NCBI GenBank assembly: GCA_964530695.1
Contig: CAZGYQ010000030.1
Span: 1-32,652 of the forward strand
DNA from: VFBF01 sp964530695
GTDB lineage: Bacteria > Pseudomonadota > Alphaproteobacteria > Caulobacterales > Aquidulcibacteraceae
Reading direction: 5' to 3'
Length of the DNA stretch: 32,652 nt
The position numbers and the translations under genes were made by a program. The first letter of the stretch is position 1; every line of letters begins with the position of its first letter. Below, piece after piece: positions 22,868 to 31,707 of the stretch. Under the pieces are notes generated by a model. The model was not told where the DNA came from. It saw nothing but the letters and a program-made list of their open reading frames with translations, and searched no databases.

Positions 22868-24232
22868 ATGAGATTGTTGCTTACGGCGGCTCTTGCCGCG
22901 CTGACGCCGGGGGCGGCGTTCGCGGACACGCTGGGAGATGCGCTGGCGTCGGCCTACAAGACCAACCCGACGCTCGACGGCGCGCGCCAGCAGGCCCGCC
23001 AGGCCGACGAAGGTTATGCGCAAGCGCGCGCGGGCTTTCTCCCGCAGGTGGGAATCACCGGCTCATACGGAACGCAGCTGCGCATCACCGAGACGGAAAC
23101 GATCTTCGGCACGCAGCGCTCGAAGAACACCTCCGAACCCCAGAACGCCACGATCACCGCCACGCAATCGCTGTTCGAGGGTGGGCGTCGCCTCGCGCAG
23201 ATCGGTCAGGCGAATGCGCAGATCGAAGGCGCGCAGGAAGGGCTGCGCTCCACCGAGCAGCAGGTGCTGCTGCAGGTCATCGCGGTTTACGTAGACGTGC
23301 GGCGCGATGAGGATGTCGTGCGCATTCGCGAGAACAACGCAACGCTGCTCGAACGGCAGCTTCAGGCCGCCAAGGACCGCTTCGAAGTCGGCGAGATCAC
23401 CCGCACGGATGTGGCGCAGGCTCAGGCGCGCCTTGCCGGGGCGCAAGCGGGACTTGCCGGCGCGCGGTCCGATCTCGCCGCGTCGCGCGCGGAGTACGCG
23501 CGCATCGTCGGACAGGCGCCGGGCACGCTTGAGCCCGCGCCGGCCGCCGCGGGCCTGCCCGAGAGCTATGACGAGGCCGTGGCGATCGCGCTCGATCTCA
23601 ACCCCGATCTCCTGCGGTTCAAGCAGAACGAACGTGCTGCGCGCCAGCAGGTGCGGATCGAGCGGGCGGATCTCCTGCCGCAGATCTCCGTGTTCGGCCG
23701 CATGGCGCGCGACATCGAGCCCTCCGGGCCGGGCATTGAACAGGAGAGTCAGATCGCGGCGGCGCAGGTCTCAATCCCGCTGTTTGAGGGTGGTTTTGCG
23801 CGCTCGCGCACGCGCTCGGCGCGGGTCGGGGTCCTGCGCGCGGAGGCCCAGACCGAGGAGGTCCGCCGCAGCGTCGTCAGCCAGACGACGTCCGCCTGGA
23901 ACGACTACCTCGCCTCCCAGCGCGTGATCGAGGCGTCGAGGGAGCAGGTCCGGGCGAACCAGCTGGCGCTGGAGGGCGTCGAGCAGGAACAACAGGTCGG
24001 CCTGCGCACGACGCTCGATGTGCTCAACGCGCAGCAGGAGCTGCTTGATTCGCAGCTCAGCGTCATCCGCGCCGAACGCGACGCCTATGTCGCCGCGCAC
24101 GGGCTGCTGCTGTCCATCGGCAAGCTGGACGCCAGGGCGCTCAGTATTAACGCGCCGTTATACGATCCCGACGATCATCGCAGGGCGGTGCGCTGGACGA
24201 TTCTCTCCACGCACCCCGCGGACGACCGCTAG
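22868..24232 (+). CDS. tolC: TolC family outer-membrane efflux/secretion channel
   Basis: A 454-residue protein with a cleavable signal peptide (MRLLLTAALAALTPGAAFA, cleavage before DTLGDALASAY). The two homologous halves typical of TolC are visible, each with long helices: NPTLDGARQQARQADEGYAQ, and in the second half NPDLLRFKQNERAARQQV. LFEGGRRLAQIGQANAQIEG and its counterpart LFEGGFARSRTRSARVGVL mark the repeat. It forms a trimeric channel for drug efflux pumps and type I secretion, and could serve the RND pump at 14416-18602. GAGG lies eleven bases upstream of the ATG; TATAGT at 22803-22808 is a possible -10 element. Confidence 0.94.
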   Translation: MRLLLTAALAALTPGAAFADTLGDALASAYKTNPTLDGARQQARQADEGYAQARAGFLPQVGITGSYGTQLRITETETIFGTQRSKNTSEPQNATITATQSLFEGGRRLAQIGQANAQIEGAQEGLRSTEQQVLLQVIAVYVDVRRDEDVVRIRENNATLLERQLQAAKDRFEVGEITRTDVAQAQARLAGAQAGLAGARSDLAASRAEYARIVGQAPGTLEPAPAAAGLPESYDEAVAIALDLNPDLLRFKQNERAARQQVRIERADLLPQISVFGRMARDIEPSGPGIEQESQIAAAQVSIPLFEGGFARSRTRSARVGVLRAEAQTEEVRRSVVSQTTSAWNDYLASQRVIEASREQVRANQLALEGVEQEQQVGLRTTLDVLNAQQELLDSQLSVIRAERDAYVAAHGLLLSIGKLDARALSINAPLYDPDDHRRAVRWTILSTHPADDR

Positions 24233-24305
24233 GGTCTCTCGTCGGGGGTGTGCTGGGACCGAAACGGCGCTTTCGCGTTGCGACGACTCTGTTCACGGAT
24301 GCCCC

Positions 24306-24800
24306 ATGGCGCTGCAAGATCCCCAAGCCGAACCCTCCATGGAGGAAATTCTCGCGTCGATTCGGCGCATTATTTCCGAGGACGAGGCGGCTCCGCCGGC
24401 CGCTCCGGTCCTTGAGCTGAGCACGCCTGCCGCCGAGGCGCCGCTTCCAGCGACCGATGACGATCTGCTCGTTTTCGACGCGCCGGTGGAGCCGGAGCCC
24501 GGACCGCCGCCCGCGATGGCCGCGCCCGAGCCGCCGCCCCTGCGCCCGGCGTCCCCGCCCGTCGAAGCGCGCTCCCCGGAGGCCATCGTCTCGCAGCCTG
24601 TCGTCACCCAGGCCGCCGGATCGTTCACGCGCCTGGCCGGCTCCCTGCGACTTACTGACACTCACGGCCAGACGGTCGAGGGGGTGGTGCGCGAACTCCT
24701 GCAGCCGATGCTGCGCGAGTGGCTCGAGCAGAACCTGCCCGCGATCGTGGAGGCCAAGGTCGAGGCCGAACTGGATCGCATCTCGCGCCTGGCGCGCTGA
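24306..24800 (+). CDS. popZ: Polar organizing protein PopZ (DUF2497)
   Basis: A 164-residue protein with the three-part PopZ layout. Residues 11-25 hold the conserved helix PSMEEILASIRRIISEDE, which recruits partners such as ParB in Caulobacter. Residues about 26-105 are a Pro-, Ala- and acid-rich disordered linker. The C-terminal part (about 110-164; QTVEGVVRELLQPMLREWLE, then NLPAIVEAKVEAELDRI) drives self-assembly into a polar condensate. PopZ tethers the chromosome origin and polarity proteins at a cell pole. The length is close to that of Caulobacter PopZ. It sits between tolC and valS, the known order, and is followed by a terminator. Confidence 0.92.
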   Translation: MALQDPQAEPSMEEILASIRRIISEDEAAPPAAPVLELSTPAAEAPLPATDDDLLVFDAPVEPEPGPPPAMAAPEPPPLRPASPPVEARSPEAIVSQPVVTQAAGSFTRLAGSLRLTDTHGQTVEGVVRELLQPMLREWLEQNLPAIVEAKVEAELDRISRLAR

Positions 24801-24827
24801 TCCCAATCTGTTGCTCCATCGTCTGGG

Positions 24828-24851
24828 CCCCGGCGCAAGCCGGGGTCTTTT
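24828..24851 (+). terminator. Rho-independent terminator after popZ
   Basis: CCCCGGC (24828-24834) and GCCGGGG (24839-24845) form a perfect 7-bp stem with a GCAA tetraloop, followed by TCTTTT (24846-24851). It lies 28 bases after the popZ stop and separates popZ transcription from valS. Confidence 0.9.
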
Positions 24852-24956
24852 CGTTTGCGCCCCGCGCGCGTCGGTGGCGCACATGGCGTGCAGCTGCGGC
24901 GAAGGGGGATCGTGAAAGCAGTCGCGCTGCAGCACAACGGACGCTATCAATCCCCC

Positions 24957-27617
24957 ATGCTCGACACGACATTCGATCCGAAATCCGCCGAGCCGCGGAT
25001 ATATACGCTCTGGGAACGATCCGGCGCGTTCGCGCCCTCGAAGGCCGCGGACGCCGAACCCTATTGCATCGTCATCCCCCCGCCGAACGTCACCGGCACG
25101 CTGCACATCGGCCACGCGCTGAACAATACGCTGCAGGACGTGCTGATCCGCTTCGAGCGGATGCGCGGGAAGGCTGCGCTCTGGCAGCCGGGGCTCGACC
25201 ACGCGGGCATCGCCACGCAGATGGTCGTCGAACGCCAGCTCGCCGAACAGGGCAATGCTGACCGGCGCACGCTGGGGCGCGAGGAATTCGTGAGCCGCGT
25301 GTGGCAGTGGAAGGAGAAGTCCGGCGGGCAGATCCTGCAGCAGCTGAAACGCCTCGGCTGCTCGGCGGACTGGAGCCGCGAGCGTTTCACCATGGACGAA
25401 GGCCTTTCCGCCGCCGTGCGGAAGGTGTTCGTGCAGCTGCACAAGGAAGGGCTCATTTATCGCGACAAGCGGCTGGTGAACTGGGACCCGCATTTCGAGA
25501 CGGCGATCTCCGATCTCGAAGTCGAGAACCGCGACGTCAACGGCATGATGTGGAAGATCGCCTATCCGCTCGAGGATGGAAGCGGTGAGATCGTCGTGGC
25601 GACCACGCGCCCGGAAACGATGCTGGGCGACACCGCAGTCGCCGTGAACCCGAAGGACGAACGCTACACCGCGTGGATCGGGAAAAGCGTGAAGCTGCCG
25701 CTCACCGGCCGCCTCATCCCGATCATCGCCGACGACTACGCCGACCCCGAAGCGGGCACGGGCGCGGTGAAGATCACGCCGGCGCACGACTTCAACGATT
25801 TCAAGGTCGGCAAGCGGCACGATCTTGAGCAGATCAATATTTTCGATGCCCGCGCGCAGACGAACGAGAATGTTCCCGAGGCCTATCGCGGGCTTGATCG
25901 TTTCAAGGCGCGCGAAAAGGTGCTCGCCGATCTTGAGGAACTCGGCCTGCGTCGCGGCGAGGACGCCATCAAGCACACGCAGCCGCACGGCGACCGCTCC
26001 GGCGTCGTCATCGAGCCGTGGCTGACCGACCAGTGGTATGTGGATGCGCCGAAAATGGCGATCCCGGCGATCAAGGCGGTGGAAGACGGCAAGACCGTCT
26101 TCACGCCGAAACAGTGGGAAAAGACCTACTACGAGTGGATGCGAAACATCGAGCCGTGGTGCGTGTCGCGCCAGCTCTGGTGGGGCCACCGGATTCCGGC
26201 GTGGTACGGCCCGGACGGCGTAATCTTCGTGGAGGAGACCGAAGCCGCGGCGCTCGCGGCGGCGCAAAAGCACTACGGAAAGAAAACCGCGCTGACGCAG
26301 GACGAGGACGTCCTCGACACCTGGTTCTCGTCGGGACTTTGGCCGTTCTCCACGCTCGGCTGGCCGACCGATACGGCGGAACTGAAGAAGTTCTATCCCA
26401 CGTCCACCCTCGTCACCGCCTTCGACATCATCTTCTTCTGGGTCGCCCGGATGATGATGATGGGCCTTCACTTCATGGGCGAGGTCCCGTTCAAGGACGT
26501 CTACATCCACGCGCTCGTCCGCGATGCGAGCGGCGCGAAGATGTCGAAGTCCAAGGGCAACGTGCTCGATCCGCTGACGCTGGTGGACAAGTTCGGCGCC
26601 GATGCGCTGCGCTTCACGCTGGCGGCGATGGCCGCACAAGGCCGCGACATCAAGCTGTCGGAGCCGCGCATCGAGGGCTACCGCAACTTCGGCACCAAGC
26701 TCTGGAACGCCGCACGCTTCTGCCAGATGAACGAATGCGCCTGGTGGGAAGCCTTCGATCCCGCCGACGCCAAGCAGACCGTGAACCGATGGATCGTCGG
26801 CGAAACGGCGCGCACCGCCGCCATCGTGACGCGGGAGCTGGAAGCCTTCCGCTTCAACGAAGCCGCCAACGCGCTCTACCGCTTTGTCTGGAACGTATAC
26901 TGCGACTGGTATCTCGAACTCGTGAAGCCGTTGCTCATGGGCGAGGACGACAAGGCGAAGGTCGAGACGCGGCGCACCGCCGCGTGGGTGTTCGACCGCA
27001 TGCTCATGCTGCTGCACCCGTTCATGCCGTTTATGACCGAGGAACTCTGGACGCGCCTGTCCGAGAGCGGGCCCAGGCGTGACAACATGCTGGCGGTCCA
27101 GCAGTGGCCCGTGCTGTCGGACGCGCTCATCGACGCGCACGCAGACGCGGAGATCGACTGGATCATCCGGCTCGTCTCGGAAACGCGCGCGCTGCGCGCG
27201 GAAATGAACGTGCCGCCGGCCGCCCGCGTGCCGTTGCTGCTGGTCGGCGCCACGCCTGAAAGTGCGGCGCGTCTTGAACGCTACCAGGACCTGATCGATC
27301 GACTGGCGCGGCTTGAGTATTCGACGAGCGCCGAGGCGCCGCCGACGGGCTCGGTGACGTTCGTTCTCGATGAAGCCACGGTGGCGCTACCGCTCGACGG
27401 CATCGTCGATTTCGCCGCGGAAGTGGTCCGGCTCGGCAAGGAGATCGCGCGTCTCGACGGCGAGGCGCAGAAGATCCGCGCCAAGCTCGCCAACGCGCAG
27501 TTCATCGAACGGGCGCCGGAGGAAGTCGTGGAGGAGCAGCGCGAACGTCTCGCCGACGCGGAAACCACCAGCGCCAAGCTCTCGGCGGCGCTCGAAAGGC
27601 TGAAAGCGGCGACGTGA
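24957..27617 (+). CDS. valS: Valine--tRNA ligase
   Basis: An 886-residue class I synthetase that charges tRNA-Val and edits misactivated threonine. HIGH is intact (TGTLHIGHALNNTLQD, His50), the editing domain spans about 190-330 (VVATTRPETMLGDTAVAV, then GTGAVKITPAHDFND), KMSKS is intact (528-532, GAKMSKSKGNVLDP), and the C-terminal coiled coil for tRNA binding is seen (LGKEIARLDGEAQKIRAKLA). The ATG at 24957 matches the usual MLDTTFDP start. A GTG at 24912 has GGGGG three bases upstream and would add 15 residues. TATCAA (24945-24950) ends six bases before the ATG, so a leaderless start is possible. Confidence 0.96.
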   Translation: MLDTTFDPKSAEPRIYTLWERSGAFAPSKAADAEPYCIVIPPPNVTGTLHIGHALNNTLQDVLIRFERMRGKAALWQPGLDHAGIATQMVVERQLAEQGNADRRTLGREEFVSRVWQWKEKSGGQILQQLKRLGCSADWSRERFTMDEGLSAAVRKVFVQLHKEGLIYRDKRLVNWDPHFETAISDLEVENRDVNGMMWKIAYPLEDGSGEIVVATTRPETMLGDTAVAVNPKDERYTAWIGKSVKLPLTGRLIPIIADDYADPEAGTGAVKITPAHDFNDFKVGKRHDLEQINIFDARAQTNENVPEAYRGLDRFKAREKVLADLEELGLRRGEDAIKHTQPHGDRSGVVIEPWLTDQWYVDAPKMAIPAIKAVEDGKTVFTPKQWEKTYYEWMRNIEPWCVSRQLWWGHRIPAWYGPDGVIFVEETEAAALAAAQKHYGKKTALTQDEDVLDTWFSSGLWPFSTLGWPTDTAELKKFYPTSTLVTAFDIIFFWVARMMMMGLHFMGEVPFKDVYIHALVRDASGAKMSKSKGNVLDPLTLVDKFGADALRFTLAAMAAQGRDIKLSEPRIEGYRNFGTKLWNAARFCQMNECAWWEAFDPADAKQTVNRWIVGETARTAAIVTRELEAFRFNEAANALYRFVWNVYCDWYLELVKPLLMGEDDKAKVETRRTAAWVFDRMLMLLHPFMPFMTEELWTRLSESGPRRDNMLAVQQWPVLSDALIDAHADAEIDWIIRLVSETRALRAEMNVPPAARVPLLLVGATPESAARLERYQDLIDRLARLEYSTSAEAPPTGSVTFVLDEATVALPLDGIVDFAAEVVRLGKEIARLDGEAQKIRAKLANAQFIERAPEEVVEEQRERLADAETTSAKLSAALERLKAAT

Positions 27618-28834
27618 AGATCCTCTTCGTCCACAACAACTTTCCCGCCCAGTTCGTGCATCTGGCGCCGGCGCTGAAAGCCCGTGGACATGAGGTCTTC
27701 GCCATCGGCTCGCACACCGCGCGCGCGGTGGGGGGCGTTCCGTTGTCCACCTACCGGCTGAACCGCGGCACCACGAAGGACATCCTCCCGCTCGCCGTGC
27801 GCTACGAGGCCGACTGCATGCGCGGCGCCGCGGCCGCCCAGGCGGCGGACGCGCTGAAGCAGAAGGGCTTCACGCCAGATCTGGTGATCGCGCACAACGG
27901 CTGGGGCGAAACGCTTTTTCTCGACGACGTGTGGCCGGGCGTAAGGCAGCTGCTCTACGCCGAGTTCTTCACCGCCCCGCGCGATCTCGACGTGGGCTTC
28001 GATCCCGAATTCGGCGCCATGACCCTCGATCGCGCGATCCGGGTGCGGGCGAAGAATGGCGCGCTCGCGCTTTCGATGCTCGCTGCGACTCGCGCCGTCT
28101 CGCCCACGGCGTTCCAGCGCGATACCTTTCCGGAAGATCTCCGCCGCCGCATAGAGGTGATCCACGACGGAATCGACACCGCCAGCGCCGCGCCGCGCGC
28201 GGACGCCCGCCTCGCGATACCGGGAACTGATCTGGTGTTCCATCCGGGCGACGAGGTCGTCACCAACATCAACCGGCACCTCGAACCCCTGCGCGGCATT
28301 CACGTTTTTCTCCGCGCGCTGCCGCGCGTCCTCGCCGAGCGGCCGAATGCGCACGCGGTGATCATCGGGGGCACGGACGGCGTGGCGTACGGCGCGCCCG
28401 CGCCGAAGGGACAGACCTGGAAGGATATCTATCTCGCCGAACTCGCGGACCGGCTTGACCTGTCGCGCGTGCATTTTCTCGGCCGCGTGCCGCGTCAGAC
28501 CTATCTCGATGCGCTCGCGGTTTCTGCCGCGCACATCTACCTGACCTACCCGTTCGTGCTGTCGTGGTCCCTGCTGGAGGCGATGAGCGCTGGCTGCCTC
28601 GTCATCGCGTCGGACACAGCGCCGGTGCGCGAGGCGGTGCAGCACGAGCGCAACGGGCTGATGACGGATTTCTTCGACGTGGACGGGCTTGCCAGCTGCA
28701 TCGTCGATGCGCTCGCTGCGCCCGACCGTTACCGTGCGATGCGTGCGCAGGCCCGCGCGGACGCCATCGCGCGCTATGATCTCACAACCGTATGCCTGCC
28801 GCGCATGGTGACGCTGGCTGAGAGCATGATCTGA
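27614..28834 (+). CDS. Glycosyltransferase family 4 protein
   Basis: A 406-residue GT-B fold glycosyltransferase. The N-terminal domain starts MKILFVHNNFPAQFVHLAPAL; the C-terminal domain has NRHLEPLRGIHVFLRALPRV, VHFLGRVPRQTYLDALA, and the nucleotide-sugar binding Glu pair region SWSLLEAMSAGCLVIASDTA followed by VREAVQHERNGLM. It should transfer a sugar from a nucleotide donor to a glycan, lipid or protein; the acceptor is unknown. It begins with a GTG that overlaps the valS stop (GTGA), which implies translational coupling with valS. No other polysaccharide genes are nearby. Confidence 0.92.
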   Translation: MKILFVHNNFPAQFVHLAPALKARGHEVFAIGSHTARAVGGVPLSTYRLNRGTTKDILPLAVRYEADCMRGAAAAQAADALKQKGFTPDLVIAHNGWGETLFLDDVWPGVRQLLYAEFFTAPRDLDVGFDPEFGAMTLDRAIRVRAKNGALALSMLAATRAVSPTAFQRDTFPEDLRRRIEVIHDGIDTASAAPRADARLAIPGTDLVFHPGDEVVTNINRHLEPLRGIHVFLRALPRVLAERPNAHAVIIGGTDGVAYGAPAPKGQTWKDIYLAELADRLDLSRVHFLGRVPRQTYLDALAVSAAHIYLTYPFVLSWSLLEAMSAGCLVIASDTAPVREAVQHERNGLMTDFFDVDGLASCIVDALAAPDRYRAMRAQARADAIARYDLTTVCLPRMVTLAESMI

Positions 28835-28896
28835 CGATCGCGCCGCTCGCCTCAGGGAGAGGGCTCAAGGAAACGAAGCTGACTGGAGGGAACCGC

Positions 28897-30618
28897 ATGA
28901 CGACGCGTTGGGACAAATCGAAGCTGCCATCCCGTCACACGACTGTGGGGCCCGAGCGCGCGCCGCACCGCTCGTATTACTACGCGATGGGCCTCGGCAC
29001 GAAGGAGATCGAGCAGCCCTTCGTCGGCGTCGCGTCCTGCTGGAACGAGGCGGCCCCCTGCAACACGGCGCTCATGCGCCAGGCGCACGCGGTCAGCACG
29101 GGCGTCAAGGAAGCGGGCGCCACGCCGCGCGAATTCTGCACCATCACCGTCACTGACGGCATCGCCATGGGCCACGAAGGGATGCGCTCCTCGCTCGCCT
29201 CGCGCGAGGTGATCGCCGACAGCGTGGAGCTGTCCATGCGTGGGCACTCCTACGATGCGCTTGTCGGGCTCGCGGGTTGCGACAAGTCGCTGCCGGGCAT
29301 GATGATGGCGATGCTGCGGCTCAACGTGCCGAGCGTGTTCATCTACGGCGGATCGATCCTGCCGGGCGTGTGGCGTGGGCGTGAAGTGAACGTGCGCGAC
29401 CTGTTCGAGGGCGTCGGTTCGCACGCGGCGGGCAAGATGTCGCTCGAAGATCTCTGCGATCTGGAAAAGCACGCGTGTCCGGGCGACGGCGCGTGCGGCG
29501 GGCAATACACGGCCAACACCATGGCCTGTGTCAGCGAAGCGATCGGTCTCGCGCTGCCGCTTTCCTCGGCCTTGCCGGCGCCCTACGAAACGCGCGACGC
29601 CTATGCCGCCGCCAGCGGTCGCGCGGTGGTGAGTCTCATCGAGAAGAATATCCGCCCGCGCGACATCTGCACGCGGGAAGCGTTCGAGAACGCGGCCATC
29701 GTTGTTGCTGCGACCGGGGGTTCGACAAACGGCGGCCTGCACCTGCCGGCGATGGCGCACGAAGCAGGCGTGAAGTTCACGCTCGCCGACATGGCGGAAG
29801 TGTTCAAGAAAACGCCCTGGCTCGTCGACCTGCAGCCGGGCGGAAAATATGTCGCCAAGCATTTCGGCGAAGCGGGCGGCGTGCCGGCACTGTTGCGCGT
29901 GCTGCTCGACGCTGGCCTGTTGCACGGCGACGTGATGACCGTCACCGGCAAGACGCTGCGCGAAAATATCGAAGGCGTGACGCTGCGCGCCGACCAGGAC
30001 GTCATTCGTCCGATGACCAACGCCCTGTCGCCGAATGGCGGCGTCGTCGGTCTGTGGGGCTCGTTTGCGCCGGAGGGCGCCATCGTCAAGATCGCCGGCA
30101 TGGAGACGATTGCGTTCCGTGGCCCGGCGCGCGTGTTCGACGGCGAGGACGCCTGTTTCGCGGCGGTGTCCGAAGGGCGGTACAAGGAGGGCGAAGTGCT
30201 CGTCATCCGCTATGAGGGCCCGCGCGGCGGTCCCGGCATGCGCGAGATGCTGTCGACGACGGCCGCGCTCTACGGTCAGGGCATGGGCGACAAGGTGGCG
30301 CTGATCACCGACGGGCGTTTCTCCGGCGCCACGCGCGGATTTTGCGTCGGACACGTCGGTCCCGAAGCGCAGGCGGGCGGGCCGATCGCCCTCGTGCGCG
30401 ACGGTGACATGATCGCCATCGACGCAGCGACCGGCCGCATTGATCTTGAGGTGAGCGAAGGCGAACTGGCCGAACGCAAGAAGGCGTGGACGCCGCACAG
30501 GACGAATTACGGCTCCGGCGCGTTGTGGAAATACGCCCAGCAGGTGGGGCCTGCGCACCTCGGCGCGGTCACGCACCCGGGCTTCACCGGAGAGACACAT
30601 GTCTATGCGGACATCTGA
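28897..30618 (+). CDS. ilvD: Dihydroxy-acid dehydratase
   Basis: A 573-residue iron-sulfur enzyme of the IlvD/EDD family. It dehydrates 2,3-dihydroxy-isovalerate and -3-methylvalerate to the 2-keto acids in valine and isoleucine synthesis. Cluster cysteines are visible at 48 (VASCWNEAAPCN), 128 (AGCDKSLPGMMMA) and 200 (CPGDGACGGQYTANTM); Lys130 in CDKS is the usual carbamylated residue. The C-terminal part keeps GPRGGPGMREML and LITDGRFSGATRGFCVGHV. GGAGGG (28885-28890) lies six bases before the ATG. The family also includes sugar-acid dehydratases, but PCN and overall length favour IlvD. Its 3' end overlaps the DUF3137 gene by 20 bases. Confidence 0.95.
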   Translation: MTTRWDKSKLPSRHTTVGPERAPHRSYYYAMGLGTKEIEQPFVGVASCWNEAAPCNTALMRQAHAVSTGVKEAGATPREFCTITVTDGIAMGHEGMRSSLASREVIADSVELSMRGHSYDALVGLAGCDKSLPGMMMAMLRLNVPSVFIYGGSILPGVWRGREVNVRDLFEGVGSHAAGKMSLEDLCDLEKHACPGDGACGGQYTANTMACVSEAIGLALPLSSALPAPYETRDAYAAASGRAVVSLIEKNIRPRDICTREAFENAAIVVAATGGSTNGGLHLPAMAHEAGVKFTLADMAEVFKKTPWLVDLQPGGKYVAKHFGEAGGVPALLRVLLDAGLLHGDVMTVTGKTLRENIEGVTLRADQDVIRPMTNALSPNGGVVGLWGSFAPEGAIVKIAGMETIAFRGPARVFDGEDACFAAVSEGRYKEGEVLVIRYEGPRGGPGMREMLSTTAALYGQGMGDKVALITDGRFSGATRGFCVGHVGPEAQAGGPIALVRDGDMIAIDAATGRIDLEVSEGELAERKKAWTPHRTNYGSGALWKYAQQVGPAHLGAVTHPGFTGETHVYADI

Positions 30619-31588
30619 AGCTCTCGATCTCGCGCACATGACTGACGCGCAGTTCGACACGCTCTACAAGGAGCGCATCGAACCGTTGTTCGTGGAAGGT
30701 GAATCGGTGCGCGTCGCGGCCATCGAGATGTTCAAGAAACGATTGATGATCGGCGCGCCCGTCGCGCTGGCTCTTGGTGCGCTCGCATTTGTGTTCTTTC
30801 AGGAAGGTTTCGCGGGCCTGATTGTGGCGGCGCTCGCGGCCGCCGCGGCATTCACCATGGCCTACATGCCGCTGCAGCGCCTTTCCGGACGGATGAAGAC
30901 GGGCTCGCTCACATTGATCGCGGAAGCGATCGGCGCGAGCTATAGCGACGGCGGCCTGGATCCGCCGAGTTTGCGGCGCTTTCAGGCGCTTGACCTGCTG
31001 CCGAGCCACGATCGCTCCCACTTCGAGGATTTCTTCCACGGCGAACGCCAGGGCTGCGCCTTCGATCTCTGCGAAGCGAAACTCGAGGACGAGCGGCGCA
31101 CCAAGAACGGCAAAAGCTATGTGACGGTCTTCCGCGGGCAGATGATCCGCATGGCGTTCCCGAAGAAATTCCACGGCGTGACGGTGGTCAAGCGCGATGC
31201 GGGCGTCTTCAATGGCCTGCGCGCCTTCGGAGAGTTGAAGCGCGTAGGTCTCGGCGATTCAACGTTCGAGAAGGCGTTCGAGGTCTATTCCAACGATCAG
31301 GTCGAAGCGCGGTATCTGGTGCATCCGGTGTTCATGGAGCGCCTGATCCATCTGGAGGAAGCGTTCAGCGGCCGCCGGGTCCGGTGCGGCTTTCAGGATG
31401 GCGATCTCCTTCTCGCAGTGGAGACCGGCGACAAATACGAGATCGGCGACATGTTCAAGTCGCTCGACGATCCAGCGCGGGCGCGCAGGATCGTCGGCGA
31501 GATAGCGGAAGTCTTGAAGCTGATGGACGCGGTGCTGACCGCCGAGCAGGGCCCGCTCGTCGCACGTCGCAACGGCGATCCGGACTAG
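30599..31588 (+). CDS. DUF3137 domain membrane protein
   Basis: A 329-residue protein with a short cytoplasmic N-terminal part, two adjacent transmembrane segments (about 49-66 and 70-90; MIGAPVALALGALAFVFF, then AGLIVAALAAAAAFTMAYM), and a large soluble domain of the DUF3137 type: DRSHFEDFFHGERQGCAFDL, LVHPVFMERLIHLEEAF and CGFQDGDLLLAVETGDKYE. The function of the family is unknown. The ATG at 30599, with GGAGAG upstream, lies 20 bases inside the end of ilvD; a second ATG two codons later is possible. The overlap suggests coupled translation with ilvD, though no metabolic link is evident. Confidence 0.85.
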   Translation: MSMRTSEALDLAHMTDAQFDTLYKERIEPLFVEGESVRVAAIEMFKKRLMIGAPVALALGALAFVFFQEGFAGLIVAALAAAAAFTMAYMPLQRLSGRMKTGSLTLIAEAIGASYSDGGLDPPSLRRFQALDLLPSHDRSHFEDFFHGERQGCAFDLCEAKLEDERRTKNGKSYVTVFRGQMIRMAFPKKFHGVTVVKRDAGVFNGLRAFGELKRVGLGDSTFEKAFEVYSNDQVEARYLVHPVFMERLIHLEEAFSGRRVRCGFQDGDLLLAVETGDKYEIGDMFKSLDDPARARRIVGEIAEVLKLMDAVLTAEQGPLVARRNGDPD

Positions 31589-31707
31589 AATCTGTACCCC
31601 TAAAGGGGATTCACAATCGCCGCGAGCGCTGTTCCCTCCCGTGGGGGAGGAAGCGATGGCGCGGTTCGGTCAGAGCGACAAGGAATGAAGACAGAAGATG
31701 AGCTTGA

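Noticed and set aside
24147..27140. A 997-residue open frame antisense to valS and popZ
   Set aside because: Arg/His-rich translation that mirrors the codon pattern of valS on the other strand; valS is certain from its motifs.
28852..30660. A 602-residue open frame antisense to ilvD
   Set aside because: A shadow of ilvD: no domain, extreme Arg/His content.
31590..31707. Short stems (CCCCT-AA-AGGGG near 31597 and a CCTCCC/GGGAGG pair near 31643) as terminators
   Set aside because: Stems are short or imperfect and no U-tract follows; possible but not supported.
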